Below, one piece after another: positions 54,983-63,869 of a stretch of 64,000 bases of DNA. The stretch spans positions 1,859,075 to 1,923,074 of the forward strand of contig NZ_CM002299.1 in the NCBI RefSeq assembly GCF_000153125.2, read 5' to 3'. Source of the stretch: Congregibacter litoralis KT71 (GTDB lineage: Bacteria > Pseudomonadota > Gammaproteobacteria > Pseudomonadales > Halieaceae). Each line of letters begins with the position of its first letter. The first letter of the stretch is position 1. The notes beneath the pieces are model-generated. The model worked only from the letters and a program-made list of their open reading frames with translations. It was not told the origin of the DNA and ran no database searches. Made by a program: the position numbers and the translations under genes.

Positions 54983-56377
54983 ATGCATCGGAGTTTCTGG
55001 ACAGCTTTATGTCTGTCGGTTTTCAGTATTTCTGCCTCTGCTCAGATAGAAAGCGAGCACGCGCAGAAGACACTGGAGATCTACAGGACCATCGTGGAGG
55101 TCGATACCTCCAAAACAATGGGCAATACCATTCCTGTGGCGGAGTATCTCGCCGGGGAGCTCATCGCCGCGGGCTTTGCGGAAGAAGATGTCCGCATTGT
55201 TCCCAAAGATGGATTCGGCACGCTCATTGCCACCTATCGCGGCGATGGTAGTGCTGGCGCCAAGCCCATACTGCTACTCGGGCATATGGATGTCGTTGAG
55301 GCGCTGGCCGAGGATTGGGTGCGTCCACCCTTTGAGCTCACTCAGGATGACGTGAACTTCTACGCCCGGGGCACCATCGACAACAAGTTCGGCGTCGCCC
55401 AGCTCACGGGTACCATGATTCGTCTCAAGAAAGAGGGCTTCGTGCCTGACCGTGACCTCATGCTGGTTTTTTCCGGTGATGAGGAAAGCGGCATGACCAC
55501 AACCCGCATGATGGCCTACGAGATGCCCGAGATTGCTGAGGCGGAATATGCCCTGAATTCCGACGCCGGCGGCGGCGCGCTTACGGCAGACGGTGTTGCG
55601 GTGAGCTACCGCGTGCAAGCGGCAGAGAAAACCTATGCCACCTGGCAGATCACCGTGCGCAATCCCGGTGGGCACAGCAGTCGCCCCCGGGACGACAATG
55701 CCATCTATGAGCTCGCCGCGGCGGTGAAAGCCATCGAGGCCCATCGTTTTCCCGTGCGCTGGAGCGAGATGACGCTCTCCTATTTCCAGCAGACGGGCGA
55801 AAAAATCGGCGGGGAGCTGGGTGATGCCATGGTGCGCTTTGCCTATGACCCCGAGGACGAGGAGGCGGCGGAAATGCTCCGCAGTGAACCCTCCTATGTC
55901 GGCACCACCCGCACCACCTGCGTGGTGACAATGCTTGAGGCCGGCCATGCGGAGAACGCACTGCCCCAGTCCGCCACCGCAACGGTCAATTGCAGGATCT
56001 TTCCCGGCGTATCCGTTGCCGACATTGAGGCGGAGCTCAAATCGGTGGTCGGCAACGAAGAGGCCGAGTTCGTGCTTCTGGGTGATCCCACGGAGAGTCC
56101 GATTTCAGAGATCCGCGCTGATGTCATGACCGCCGTGGGTAAAGCGGTGCACAGTCGCTATCCGGGTCTGGATCTCATTACCTACATGGAGTCCGGGGGT
56201 ACCGATGGTATGCATTTTCGTAAAGCGGGTATTCCTACCTGGGGTATCTCTGGTGTGTTTATGAATCCGGATGAGATGTTCGCTCACGGCTTAAACGAGC
56301 GGGTGCCCATCAAAGCCTTCTATGATGCTCTGGATCATTGGTCCGTGATTATCCGCGAGCTCACCACTCCCGAGTAA
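54983..56377 (+). CDS. Secreted M20/M28-type metallopeptidase
   Basis: Zinc peptidase of the M20 family (carboxypeptidase / dipeptidase-like), 464 aa with a signal peptide (MHRSFWTALCLSVFSISAS, cleavage near SAQ-I), thus periplasmic. Metal ligands: LLGHMDVVEAL, ARGTIDNKFGV, SGDEESGMTT with the catalytic glutamate, NSDAGGGAL, and FAHGLNERV near the end. The NPGGHSSRPRDDNAIYELA dimerisation-region loop is intact. GGGAG upstream of the ATG. Divergent from the wax ester synthase across 126 bases. Confidence 0.92.
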   Translation: MHRSFWTALCLSVFSISASAQIESEHAQKTLEIYRTIVEVDTSKTMGNTIPVAEYLAGELIAAGFAEEDVRIVPKDGFGTLIATYRGDGSAGAKPILLLGHMDVVEALAEDWVRPPFELTQDDVNFYARGTIDNKFGVAQLTGTMIRLKKEGFVPDRDLMLVFSGDEESGMTTTRMMAYEMPEIAEAEYALNSDAGGGALTADGVAVSYRVQAAEKTYATWQITVRNPGGHSSRPRDDNAIYELAAAVKAIEAHRFPVRWSEMTLSYFQQTGEKIGGELGDAMVRFAYDPEDEEAAEMLRSEPSYVGTTRTTCVVTMLEAGHAENALPQSATATVNCRIFPGVSVADIEAELKSVVGNEEAEFVLLGDPTESPISEIRADVMTAVGKAVHSRYPGLDLITYMESGGTDGMHFRKAGIPTWGISGVFMNPDEMFAHGLNERVPIKAFYDALDHWSVIIRELTTPE

Positions 56378-56386
56378 AGACCGATG

Positions 56387-56413
56387 GAGCCCGCCGCTTC
56401 ACGCGCCGGGCTC
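56387..56413. terminator. Hairpin between convergent M20 peptidase and GltB-like gene
   Basis: Seven-bp GAGCCCG / CGGGCTC stem enclosing a GC-rich loop, ten bases after the peptidase stop, followed by TGTCTTTG. Probably ends transcription from the plus strand. Confidence 0.5.
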
Positions 56414-56441
56414 TGTCTTTGCTTCTGAAAGAGCTGTGCTC

Positions 56442-58046
56442 TCAGGCTTCTGTGCTTTGGGGCGCAAAGCTGTCGCTGCTGGCTTCCTTTAAGTGGATAT
56501 AGACGGGATCGGCCGCTGTTGCCGTGAGATAAGACGCTCTTTGCGGCAGGGGAAATAATTCGTCGTAGCGGCGGATGGTCATCTGGTCAATGCGGCGGTG
56601 AATGTGGGAACGATTGAGCTCTCCAGGTGACTTGAGTCCCGCAGAGGACAGCAGATCGAGGAGGGCATGGAGAGTTTCTGCCTGAAATCGGGCGACTCGC
56701 TGACCCTTGTCCGTAACATCCAGACCCTGAACAAGATGGGGGTCCTGGGTCGTTACTCCCGTGGGACAGCGGTTAGTGTTGCATTCCAGGGACTGGACGC
56801 AGCCCAGGGCCAGCATCATGCCGCGGGCGCTGTTGCAAAGATCCGCGCCCAGGGCCAGGGCCTTGGCCATGTGGAAGGCGGTAATAATCTTCCCCGACGC
56901 GATCACCTTAATGTGCTCGCGAACCCCAAAACCCTCAAGGGTGTTGACCACAAAGGCCAGGCCGTCACGCAGGGGCATTCCCACGGAGTTACTGTATTCC
57001 AGGGGGGCGGCGCCCGTGCCACCCTCGCCGCCGTCAACGGTCACAAAGTCCGGTGTGATACCCGTCTCGAGCATAGCTTTGCAGATGGCAATGAATTCGC
57101 TTTCGCGCCCCACGCACAGTTTAAAGCCGACGGGCTTACCCTCGGACAGCTCTCGAAGTTGGGCCACGAATTCCAGGAGGCCCCGGGGACTCGAAAATGC
57201 ACTGTGCGCCGAGGGCGACACGACTTCCGTGCCCACGGGCACCTGACGGATGCGGGCAATGAGCTCCGTGTTCTTGCTGGCGGGGAGGATGCCGCCATGT
57301 CCGGGCTTGGCGCCCTGGGACAGTTTGATTTCGATCATCCTGACCGTCGGCAGGGTGGCGGTTTTCGCAAAGGCCTCGGGGGAGAAACTACCGTCGCTCG
57401 CGCGGCACCCGAAGTACCCCGTACCGATTTGCCAGACCAGGTCGCCGGCGTGTTCGAGGTGGAAATCAGATACGCCGCCCTCGCCGGTGTTGTGATAGAA
57501 GCCGCCGGCGGCTGCGCCGCGGTTCAGGGCGCGCACGGCGTTGCTACTTAAGGATCCGAAGCTCATGGCCGATATATTGAGGAGCGCCGCCGCATAGGGC
57601 TGGGTGCATTGGGGGCCACCGATGCTCACCCGGGGGTCGTGATCCAATTCGCTGATGTTTCGGGCCGCGATGGAATGTCCGATCCACTCATAGCCGTCCC
57701 GGTAGGTATCCAGTTTTGTGCCAAAGGGAATGGAGGCAAGATCACCTTTGGCGCGCTGGTAGACGATGGCGCGAAACATGCGGTTGATGGGTGCGCCGCC
57801 GACATCGGATTCCAGGAGGTACTGCCGCACAAAGGGGCGCAAAGATTCCAATATCCAGCGGCCTCTGCCCACGAGAGGGAAGTTGCGACGGATGCTGTGT
57901 TGCGTCTGCTGCATGTCGTAAATACCCACACAGAAGCTGGTGAGCACCAGAAGAAAGAACAGCCAGAGCAGCAGGCTGTGCAGGCCGAGGAAGAAGGGGA
58001 TGCTGGCGAGGAGCAGATGGACGGTAAAAAATGCCGCACGGGACAC
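56442..58046 (-). CDS. Membrane-anchored FMN-binding glutamate synthase-like protein
   Basis: 534 aa, GTG start 58046 with AAGGAAA upstream. Two N-terminal membrane spans (about residues 6-43: FFTVHLLLASIPFF and LLLWLFFLLVLTSF) precede the GltB central/FMN domain. Signature stretches: SAMSFGSLSSNAVRALNRGA, HNTGEGGVSDFHLEHAGD, EIKLSQGAKPGHGG, VTVDGGEGGTGAAPLEY and LECNTNRCPTGVTTQDP with the cysteines for an iron-sulfur cluster. The glutaminase domain of real GltB is absent, so it is not a complete glutamate synthase; the true substrate is unknown. It lies 10 bases downstream of the WYL regulator gene, same strand. Confidence 0.9.
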   Translation of the reverse strand: MSRAAFFTVHLLLASIPFFLGLHSLLLWLFFLLVLTSFCVGIYDMQQTQHSIRRNFPLVGRGRWILESLRPFVRQYLLESDVGGAPINRMFRAIVYQRAKGDLASIPFGTKLDTYRDGYEWIGHSIAARNISELDHDPRVSIGGPQCTQPYAAALLNISAMSFGSLSSNAVRALNRGAAAGGFYHNTGEGGVSDFHLEHAGDLVWQIGTGYFGCRASDGSFSPEAFAKTATLPTVRMIEIKLSQGAKPGHGGILPASKNTELIARIRQVPVGTEVVSPSAHSAFSSPRGLLEFVAQLRELSEGKPVGFKLCVGRESEFIAICKAMLETGITPDFVTVDGGEGGTGAAPLEYSNSVGMPLRDGLAFVVNTLEGFGVREHIKVIASGKIITAFHMAKALALGADLCNSARGMMLALGCVQSLECNTNRCPTGVTTQDPHLVQGLDVTDKGQRVARFQAETLHALLDLLSSAGLKSPGELNRSHIHRRIDQMTIRRYDELFPLPQRASYLTATAADPVYIHLKEASSDSFAPQSTEA

Positions 58047-58056
58047 AGGCGTTTCC

Positions 58057-58917
58057 TTAGGTAAACAACCAGGGGGTTAAAGCTTCATGGTTTTCCAGAA
58101 CAATCTGTTGAGCGAGGGGGTTGTCCTGATGCGCCCGGGGATCCAGCTGCAAGAGCTGTAGTTGATAGTTGACCAGGGTCGCGCGGGTTTCAAGGCGGAG
58201 CTTACCGTCGCTCATGCCGTAGTCATGGGCGATTACCTCCTGTTGCGCCTTCGAAAGCCGCGGATCGGGGGTCACAATGATGGTGACCCGCTGCAGCCAG
58301 TCACTGTCCTGATCCTCACCGTAGGTGGAATCGTCGAGTATTTCGGCATCGCCACGAAAACGACTCAGCACAAAGTCGCGAAAGCCCTGGTTTTTTTCAC
58401 ACCAGGCACGAACGTGCCAGCGATAGCCGGTAAAGACCAGCGTGTGCGGGACAATGATACGACCCTCGCGATCGGGATTCTTGAGCGATACATAGTCCAC
58501 CTCAAGACGCTTCCGGGCACGGGCGGCCTGGATCATGGGACGAAGTATCGACGGCGCAACATCCCGCCCCGGCGGTGTGAGCTGCTCCACGTTTGCTGTC
58601 GCAAGGGGGAGGGATTCAAAGACGCCCATGAGCTGCTCATCTCTACTCATTAGATGAAGGTATTCGTCGGCGGTGCCTCTGGTCACGCGGGGGACAAAAT
58701 CTGCGCTGGGACGATAGCCTTTGAGGTACTTGTCGTAGCTGATGTTACCTGGCGCTATTTCCCGGAGATAAAAATTAATGTCCTTGCTGGCCTGCTGGCG
58801 GCCGATTCCAAAACAGCGCGTCAGGTGCCCCGTTGTCAGGCGTCCTTCCCACAGACTGATGGTTTCGATGTAGCGATACCTCAGGAGGTGGTCCCAGCGA
58901 TAGGGCCAGAGGTCCAT
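58057..58917 (-). CDS. WYL-domain transcriptional regulator
   Basis: 286 aa, ATG 58917 with AGGAG upstream. The N-terminal winged-helix-like domain (about residues 8-80, ISLWEGRLTTGHLTRCFGI) is followed by a linker and the WYL domain near residues 135-200 (RLEVDYVSLKNPDREGR, RWHVRAWCEKNQGFRDFVL), then a C-terminal WCX-like extension. Similar layout occurs in regulators such as BrxR and CapW that control phage-defence islands. No defence genes are here, only the GltB-like gene downstream, so it may regulate that gene. Confidence 0.85.
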   Translation of the reverse strand: MDLWPYRWDHLLRYRYIETISLWEGRLTTGHLTRCFGIGRQQASKDINFYLREIAPGNISYDKYLKGYRPSADFVPRVTRGTADEYLHLMSRDEQLMGVFESLPLATANVEQLTPPGRDVAPSILRPMIQAARARKRLEVDYVSLKNPDREGRIIVPHTLVFTGYRWHVRAWCEKNQGFRDFVLSRFRGDAEILDDSTYGEDQDSDWLQRVTIIVTPDPRLSKAQQEVIAHDYGMSDGKLRLETRATLVNYQLQLLQLDPRAHQDNPLAQQIVLENHEALTPWLFT

Positions 58918-59094
58918 GCTTAACTCCTAAAGTAGCCCTAAAGCCCTGGCACAGCCGGCAGCTCTACGAGGCAATTTTTTAAGACTCTTTATCCATGCAA
59001 CGGGTGCCGCAACGACCGCTTCAGTGATGCGTTGATGCCAAACTGATTGTTAAGCGATACACAATGGAAAACCCGCTTGTTTTGCCCGGTAAGG

Positions 59095-59132
59095 GCGACG
59101 AGCAACCCTCGCTTCTTAGCGAGGGTCGTCGC
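59095..59132. other. Stem-loop downstream of the lipoprotein gene
   Basis: GCGACGA and CCCTCGCT pair with AGCGAGGG and TCGTCGC around a TCTT loop, with a four-base bulge on one side. It lies 14 bases beyond the stop of the minus-strand lipoprotein gene and may serve as its terminator, although no T-run follows. Confidence 0.45.
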
Positions 59133-59146
59133 TGATGGCCGCTGGT

Positions 59147-59587
59147 TTAGCTTTCGCCCATTTTCTTCATGGCGTCTTTGGCACCGGCTTCTGCATCGTC
59201 CATCATGTCTTTGGCTTCGGACTCGGCGTCGTCCATCATGTCATTCGCCGCGTCACCGGCTTCGTCCATCATAGAACTCGCTTGATCCTTGGCGTCGTCG
59301 GCCATGTCACCCATTTTATCGCCGGCGTCATCTACCATGTCGCCCGCGGAATCCATCGCATCCTCGGCGGCATCACCCATGGAGTCCATGGCGTCGCCGG
59401 TCGCATCAGCTGCGCTGTCGGCCATATCACCCGCTTTGTCCATGGCGTCATCGGCCATTTGAGCAGCGGATTCTGCTGCCTCTTCGGCGGAGCTCTTCGC
59501 TTTGTCCATATCTTCTTTACTGCAGCCGCCCAGGGTGAGGAGGAGGGCAGATGTGGCAACTACGCCAATAATTGCTGTGCTTCGCAT
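59147..59587 (-). CDS. Repeat-rich Ala/Asp/Met lipoprotein
   Basis: 146 aa from ATG 59587 (AAGGAA upstream); an ORF start at 59752 was rejected. Signal peptide with lipobox TLGGC, Cys22 being the lipidated residue. The mature part consists of about ten imperfect 11-residue-like units such as DAMDKAGDMADSAA and DDAESEAKDMMDDAE, almost only Ala, Asp, Met, Glu, Ser, Lys and Gly. This predicts one long amphipathic helix, similar in style to LEA or apolipoprotein-like repeats. Function unknown; likely an outer- or inner-membrane-tethered helical protein related to stress or desiccation. Confidence 0.8.
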   Translation of the reverse strand: MRSTAIIGVVATSALLLTLGGCSKEDMDKAKSSAEEAAESAAQMADDAMDKAGDMADSAADATGDAMDSMGDAAEDAMDSAGDMVDDAGDKMGDMADDAKDQASSMMDEAGDAANDMMDDAESEAKDMMDDAEAGAKDAMKKMGES

Positions 59588-60224
59588 GACTATTCCTTTT
59601 TGCTGTGTGTGTCTGAGTAAGTCTACCCGATGGTTTCTGCATGATCGTACTATGCCTGCTGAGTTCGCAATTTTCGCTGGGGCTGGCCAAACCCGGCTAA
59701 CGTTAGCCAAAGACAGCCACAAACAGCTAAGCCCCAACCGCGCAACAGGCATAAAGTGACGGATGACGCAGAAACGCTAAGGAGAAGTTAACGGCAAGCG
59801 CCGGCGAGGTAAAGGGCTAATAATCTGCGGTTTATGCTACGAGTTGAGCATAAGAGGCTCAAAAGCGACTAAAAAGGGGCCCATAAAGAGGTGCATAAGA
59901 GAAGCATACAAGCCACCGCGCAGGCGTCGCCCAGGGGATTCTCACCGAGCATTTACCAGCAATCGCGAGGGCTATCAGAGCGGATCCTTGGGATCTACGG
60001 ATTTCCTAGCTGCTGTAGCGTGAGACGGGAGAACCTTGTTCGCGGCTTATAGTGATCTAGGCGGGCGTTTACGCGTACATTACCTCAGAGTCCATCTCGT
60101 GCTAACGCATGGGGGTATGTGCCGGTTCTCGCTGGCTTTTGCTGAGGCTGTCATGTCCGTTGGTATATTGCGGCCGGCATGTATGAATGTAGCAAGACCT
60201 AATCTATTCAGGAGTAAGTTCCTC
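59588..60224. other. Gene-free region of 637 bases
   Basis: No coding region was accepted here between the divergent lipoprotein and peroxiredoxin genes. It holds a perfect 14-bp palindrome (59695-59708), a stretch of loosely repeated GCATAAGAG-like words (59846-59910), and near 60160-60187 a possible promoter (TTGGTA, 16 bases, TATGAA) for the peroxiredoxin gene. Nothing else recognised. Confidence 0.6.
59695..59708. promoter_or_regulatory. Perfect 14-bp palindrome, possible operator
   Basis: GGCTAACGTTAGCC, 108 bases upstream of the lipoprotein ATG. The symmetry is what a dimeric repressor would bind; no protein can be named. Confidence 0.35.
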
Positions 60225-60764
60225 ATGTCCAATGCTTTAACCGTTGTTCTTCGTTCTCTGCTTGTGATGGTGTTTAGCCTGAGCGCCGTATCTGCGAAGG
60301 CAGAATTGAAAGTGGGCGATATGGCGCCAAATTTCACGCTTCAGGCATCGGATGGAGAGACCTACGATCTTGCTGACTACCGCGGCAAGCAGGCGGTCGT
60401 GCTGGCGTGGTTCCCCCGGGCATTTACTTCCGGCTGTACCGTGGAATGTAAGAGCCTCGCTGAAAACGGCGATGAGATTCGCAAGTTTGATGTTAGCTAT
60501 TTCATGGCGAGCACCGATCCCGTGGACAAAAATGCCGCGTTTGCCGATGAGACCAAGGCAGATTTCCCCTTGCTCAGCGATCCCGATGGCGAAGTTGCTA
60601 AAGCCTACGGTGTGTTCACCCGGGGTTTCGCCCGGCGCTATACTTTTTATATCGATGTTGATGGCGTAATAACACATATCGACACGGCGGTTAAGCCCAG
60701 TTCCTCCGCCGAAGATATGATCGCTAACCTGGAGAATCTGGGAGTCGCACAGCGCGATTCCTAA
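60225..60764 (+). CDS. Exported peroxiredoxin (BCP/PrxQ-like)
   Basis: Thiol peroxidase, 179 aa from ATG 60225 (AGGAG ten bases upstream). The first 26 residues form a signal peptide ([20 protein letters not shown], end VSAKA), predicting a periplasmic enzyme. Peroxidatic Cys71 in [12 protein letters not shown], with Cys75 as a likely resolving residue. [19 protein letters not shown] opens the AhpC/TSA fold. The long in-frame extension to 60036 has no ribosome site and was rejected. Role: removal of peroxides in the envelope. Confidence 0.88.
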   Translation: MSNALTVVLRSLLVMVFSLSAVSAKAELKVGDMAPNFTLQASDGETYDLADYRGKQAVVLAWFPRAFTSGCTVECKSLAENGDEIRKFDVSYFMASTDPVDKNAAFADETKADFPLLSDPDGEVAKAYGVFTRGFARRYTFYIDVDGVITHIDTAVKPSSSAEDMIANLENLGVAQRDS

Positions 60765-60855
60765 AATCTCGCTGGCGATTCACGCAAAGGATCCAACGTT
60801 CACGGTATAAGCGCCTACGGGAGTAGAATACGCGCCCACCGAGGGTTAGGGCGCT

Positions 60856-62220
60856 ATGTGGTTCACCCGATCAACGCTAAACAGGCTCTTCTTGTTGGCA
60901 CTGCCTATGGTGGTGTCCCAGGGAGCGCTTGCGCTTATGGCCTTTGCGGACCGCTTCTTTCTTTCGCGGATCAGTCCGGTCCACGTTGCCGCCTCCCTCG
61001 GGGGCGGGGTCTCTTTCTGGGTATGTCTGTGCTTTTTTAACGGTATTGCGGCCTATGGTAACGCCATGGTTGCCCAGTACTTTGGCCGCAAGGACATGCG
61101 CAGCTGCCCCCGTGTTGTAACCCAGGGCATTATTCTGTCCGTCATCGCCATGCCCATGCTCCTGTTGATGGCCTGGCCTATGTTGTCCCTGTTTGAGTGG
61201 ATGGGACATGCGCCGGAGCAGGTGGCCCTGGAGAAACCCTACTTCATGACCTTCATCATGGGGAGCTTTTTCTTTCTGGTAAAAACCGTGCTGGCGTCCT
61301 ATTTCTCCGGTATTGCCCGTCCGAGGGTCGTCATGATCGCCGATCTTATCGGCGTGTTTCTGAACATCCCCCTGAGCTACCTCCTGATCTTCGGCCGCTT
61401 TGGTCTGCCGGAACTCGGCATCGTCGGCGCAGCCCTCGGCACCGTCGTGGCCTGCCTCCTGTCCATCGGGATCTATCTGCTCTTTTATTTCAATCCCATT
61501 CACGCGCGGCGTTTTCATGTGCGTAAATCCTTCGTCTACATGCCGGGCATCATGCGCCGCTATCTACGCCTGGGTTTGCCCTCGGGTTTTGAGGTGCTCA
61601 TTGGCCTGGGGACCTTCAACGTGTTTTTGCTTCTGTTTCAATCCTACGGCGTCGCCGAGGGAGCGGCCATGGCCATGGTGTTTAACTGGGACATGCTGTC
61701 CTTCGTGCCCCTCATGGGTTTGAACATTGCGCTCATGAGCATGGTGGGGCGCACCGTGGGCGCAGGGGATATGTCAAAAACCAACGAGGTGATTGCCTCG
61801 GGCTTTGTTATCGCCGTGACCTATTCCGGGCTCATGGGGCTTATGTTTGTTATCTGGCGCGAATCTCTCCTGGGGGTGTTCGCCACCCCGGGCTCGGACT
61901 TTGCGCCCATTCTCGCCGTGGGAGCACCAATGATGGTCGGCCTGGCCACCTATGCCGTGGCCGATGGTCTGATTCTGGTCTGTAGTGGTGTGCTTCGTGG
62001 CGCGGGGGATACCCGGTGGCTGTTGATCACTTCGGTGACCGTCCACGTGTTAACCATGATTGTTCAGGTATTTGTCATCACCGTCTGGAAGCTGGAGCCG
62101 CTGGTGAGCTGGTGGGTCTTTGTCAGCATGCTGATTATTAACGCCCTGCTATATCTCTGGCGGGTGCTGGGTTCCCGGTGGCGTCATCCGGATCGTCTAG
62201 CCCGGGTGATGGCAGAGTAA
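60856..62220 (+). CDS. MATE family efflux transporter
   Basis: 454 aa, twelve hydrophobic spans in two homologous halves. Family signatures: LALPMVVSQGALALMAFADRFF in the first span region (in part: LALPMVVSQGALAL), GNAMVAQYFGRKD after span 2, and LGLPSGFEVLIGLGTFN plus MVGRTVGAGDMSKTNE for the second half. Exports cationic drugs or metabolites in exchange for Na+ or H+. Substrate not predictable. It is convergent with the acyltransferase gene; the 49-base gap has no strong terminator. Confidence 0.92.
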   Translation: MWFTRSTLNRLFLLALPMVVSQGALALMAFADRFFLSRISPVHVAASLGGGVSFWVCLCFFNGIAAYGNAMVAQYFGRKDMRSCPRVVTQGIILSVIAMPMLLLMAWPMLSLFEWMGHAPEQVALEKPYFMTFIMGSFFFLVKTVLASYFSGIARPRVVMIADLIGVFLNIPLSYLLIFGRFGLPELGIVGAALGTVVACLLSIGIYLLFYFNPIHARRFHVRKSFVYMPGIMRRYLRLGLPSGFEVLIGLGTFNVFLLLFQSYGVAEGAAMAMVFNWDMLSFVPLMGLNIALMSMVGRTVGAGDMSKTNEVIASGFVIAVTYSGLMGLMFVIWRESLLGVFATPGSDFAPILAVGAPMMVGLATYAVADGLILVCSGVLRGAGDTRWLLITSVTVHVLTMIVQVFVITVWKLEPLVSWWVFVSMLIINALLYLWRVLGSRWRHPDRLARVMAE

Positions 62221-62269
62221 GCCTATTAAAGCCCTGAGGTAGGGGACACTCCTGCCCTGACACCCTCTT

Positions 62270-63145
62270 TTAGATGCTGGCAATGCGCCGAAGAAGCCCC
62301 AGGGTGTGCCGTGACTGCTCACGCCTGAGGAGCATCTCTGCGATTTCCTGATCGATACGCTCCGCGACCGTTTCGCGCCAGGCCCTCAGCTTCTTTACTC
62401 CCGGGGGGCGTGCGCCGGGTTTTGGCAGTTCCAGCGGTTCACCAAAGCTCAGATAACTCGCCTGAGGCCGGGGCAGGGGCGTACCGAAAGCACCGCGGAG
62501 CAACGGCGGAATTGCGTCAGGGCGCATGTTCTCCGACCAGAGTCCGCCCTGCTTCAGCAGCCTGACGATCTGCTCGCTGTCCAGGAGGTACTCGTAGAAT
62601 TCATCCGGTCCCACCAGTCCAAAGGGCACGATGGTGTAGCCAAACTCGGCGGCCAGGCGAATGAACCCCAGGCGCTCCTTCCACTGCAATTGATAGCGAT
62701 CGCGACTGGGTTTTACTGCCTCGTGGGCGCCACCGGGAAAAACCAGAATATCCTGATCGTGAGCCATAAGCGCCCGCGCCACATCGGGATGCCCCATGGT
62801 GGCACCCCGGCGCAGAAGCGTTTTGGCGATTCGCGGCTGGGTGAAGAGAAACTTGTCGCCCATAGGGCGCAGGAAGCGGCCGTATTCCTCGAGGAGCACC
62901 GGCAGGATGACAAAACCGTCGAGGCCGAAGAGTGCGTGGTTACCGATAAAAAGACAGGGCCGGTCCGGAATACGCTCCGTGTTATGAAATTCCGGGCGAA
63001 ACCAGAACTTGGAAAAACGATAGATAAGTTTTTCTTCGAGGCCCCGCGGCGGCTCCGTCGCTATGGCCCGGTTAATGTGCTCACGCAATGCCTCCGCCTC
63101 AGACAGGGGATTACTGTCCCGGGAGAGCGGGGTTTTTACAGCCAT
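62270..63145 (-). CDS. 1-acyl-glycerol-3-phosphate acyltransferase-like protein (LPLAT)
   Basis: 291 aa, no signal peptide. The PlsC-like catalytic motif appears as NHALFGLDGFVI, with one residue more than the classic HX4D spacing, resembling the LPLAT subgroup of diacylglycerol acyltransferase-like enzymes. The second box is FPGGAHEAVKP (EGTR-like acceptor region). Substrate likely an acyl-glycerol or similar lipid. Could cooperate with the wax ester synthase in neutral-lipid synthesis, though not adjacent. Confidence 0.85.
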   Translation of the reverse strand: MAVKTPLSRDSNPLSEAEALREHINRAIATEPPRGLEEKLIYRFSKFWFRPEFHNTERIPDRPCLFIGNHALFGLDGFVILPVLLEEYGRFLRPMGDKFLFTQPRIAKTLLRRGATMGHPDVARALMAHDQDILVFPGGAHEAVKPSRDRYQLQWKERLGFIRLAAEFGYTIVPFGLVGPDEFYEYLLDSEQIVRLLKQGGLWSENMRPDAIPPLLRGAFGTPLPRPQASYLSFGEPLELPKPGARPPGVKKLRAWRETVAERIDQEIAEMLLRREQSRHTLGLLRRIASI

Positions 63146-63217
63146 GGAGGTTTCCTGACGCTTAGGGAGATAAAGGGCGCGCGAGTATATCGCGCCTGCG
63201 CTGTTCTATGGCAGAGC

Positions 63218-63787
63218 TCACAGGCCTGCCACGGCGGGCATGCCCGCGTACCAGGGGTGCGCCCAGACCAGGACTACCACTACGATGGCAGCAATGGCGA
63301 CCGTGACCACCTCGGCAATGACGCCCGCAGCGGCGGGTTTTTCCCAGGCGCCGTCTCTGCGATTGATGACCAGGATCTCCAGCACCGACCATAGCGCGAG
63401 GCCGCCAAAGAGCACCAGGGAGCGGGAATCGCCGTTGAGGAGTAGATGCGCAACGGCCCACAGTAATACCGCCGTGAGTTGCGGATGTCGGACAATGCCC
63501 TTGACCGCCGAAGGGCGGTTGGAAACGACGAGAAGATAGATGGCCAGGATGGCCAGTGCCGAGGCGAAGCCGCGTATAGCGGAAGGGGTGGTATAGAGCC
63601 AGGCGCTATCGCTGGAACGCCATCCGAGGACGATCAGCGCCATGCCGGCCACGGTGAACACCGTCACCAGGCCCTTGAGCGGGCCTTCTCCCCAGCCCTG
63701 CCGGGCAGCGCTCACCTTGTCGGGAGCAAGCCCCAGAAACAGATGGGTTCCGGTGAAAAGTACAACCCCTGCAACCAGCAAGATCAT
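63218..63787 (-). CDS. NnrU family protein
   Basis: 189 aa, integral membrane with five to six spans. NnrU-like pattern: THLFLGLAPDK near the start, then GIVRHPQLTAVLLWAVAHLLLNGD, a conserved stretch with histidines (in part: RHPQLTAVLLWAVAHLL). Family named for a gene needed for nitric oxide metabolism in denitrifiers; many members are in non-denitrifying bacteria (also in carotenoid-isomerase-like, Z-ISO type proteins). Function here uncertain. Confidence 0.85.
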   Translation of the reverse strand: MILLVAGVVLFTGTHLFLGLAPDKVSAARQGWGEGPLKGLVTVFTVAGMALIVLGWRSSDSAWLYTTPSAIRGFASALAILAIYLLVVSNRPSAVKGIVRHPQLTAVLLWAVAHLLLNGDSRSLVLFGGLALWSVLEILVINRRDGAWEKPAAAGVIAEVVTVAIAAIVVVVLVWAHPWYAGMPAVAGL

Positions 63788-63869
63788 GCCCTGAGCTCCG
63801 TGCCTACCGAATACGGACCCGGAGTCTAACAGCAGCGGCGGAAAAAGTGCCGAGTAGTCTTAAGGCCGC

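Noticed and set aside
59846..59910. Loose GCATAAGAG-like repeats, possible CRISPR or iteron array
   Set aside because: Units are irregular in length and sequence, and there are no spacers of constant size nor cas or rep genes.
60036..60224. N-terminal extension of the peroxiredoxin frame (63 codons)
   Set aside because: It carries no ribosome site, and the start at 60225 opens a proper signal peptide with AGGAG upstream.
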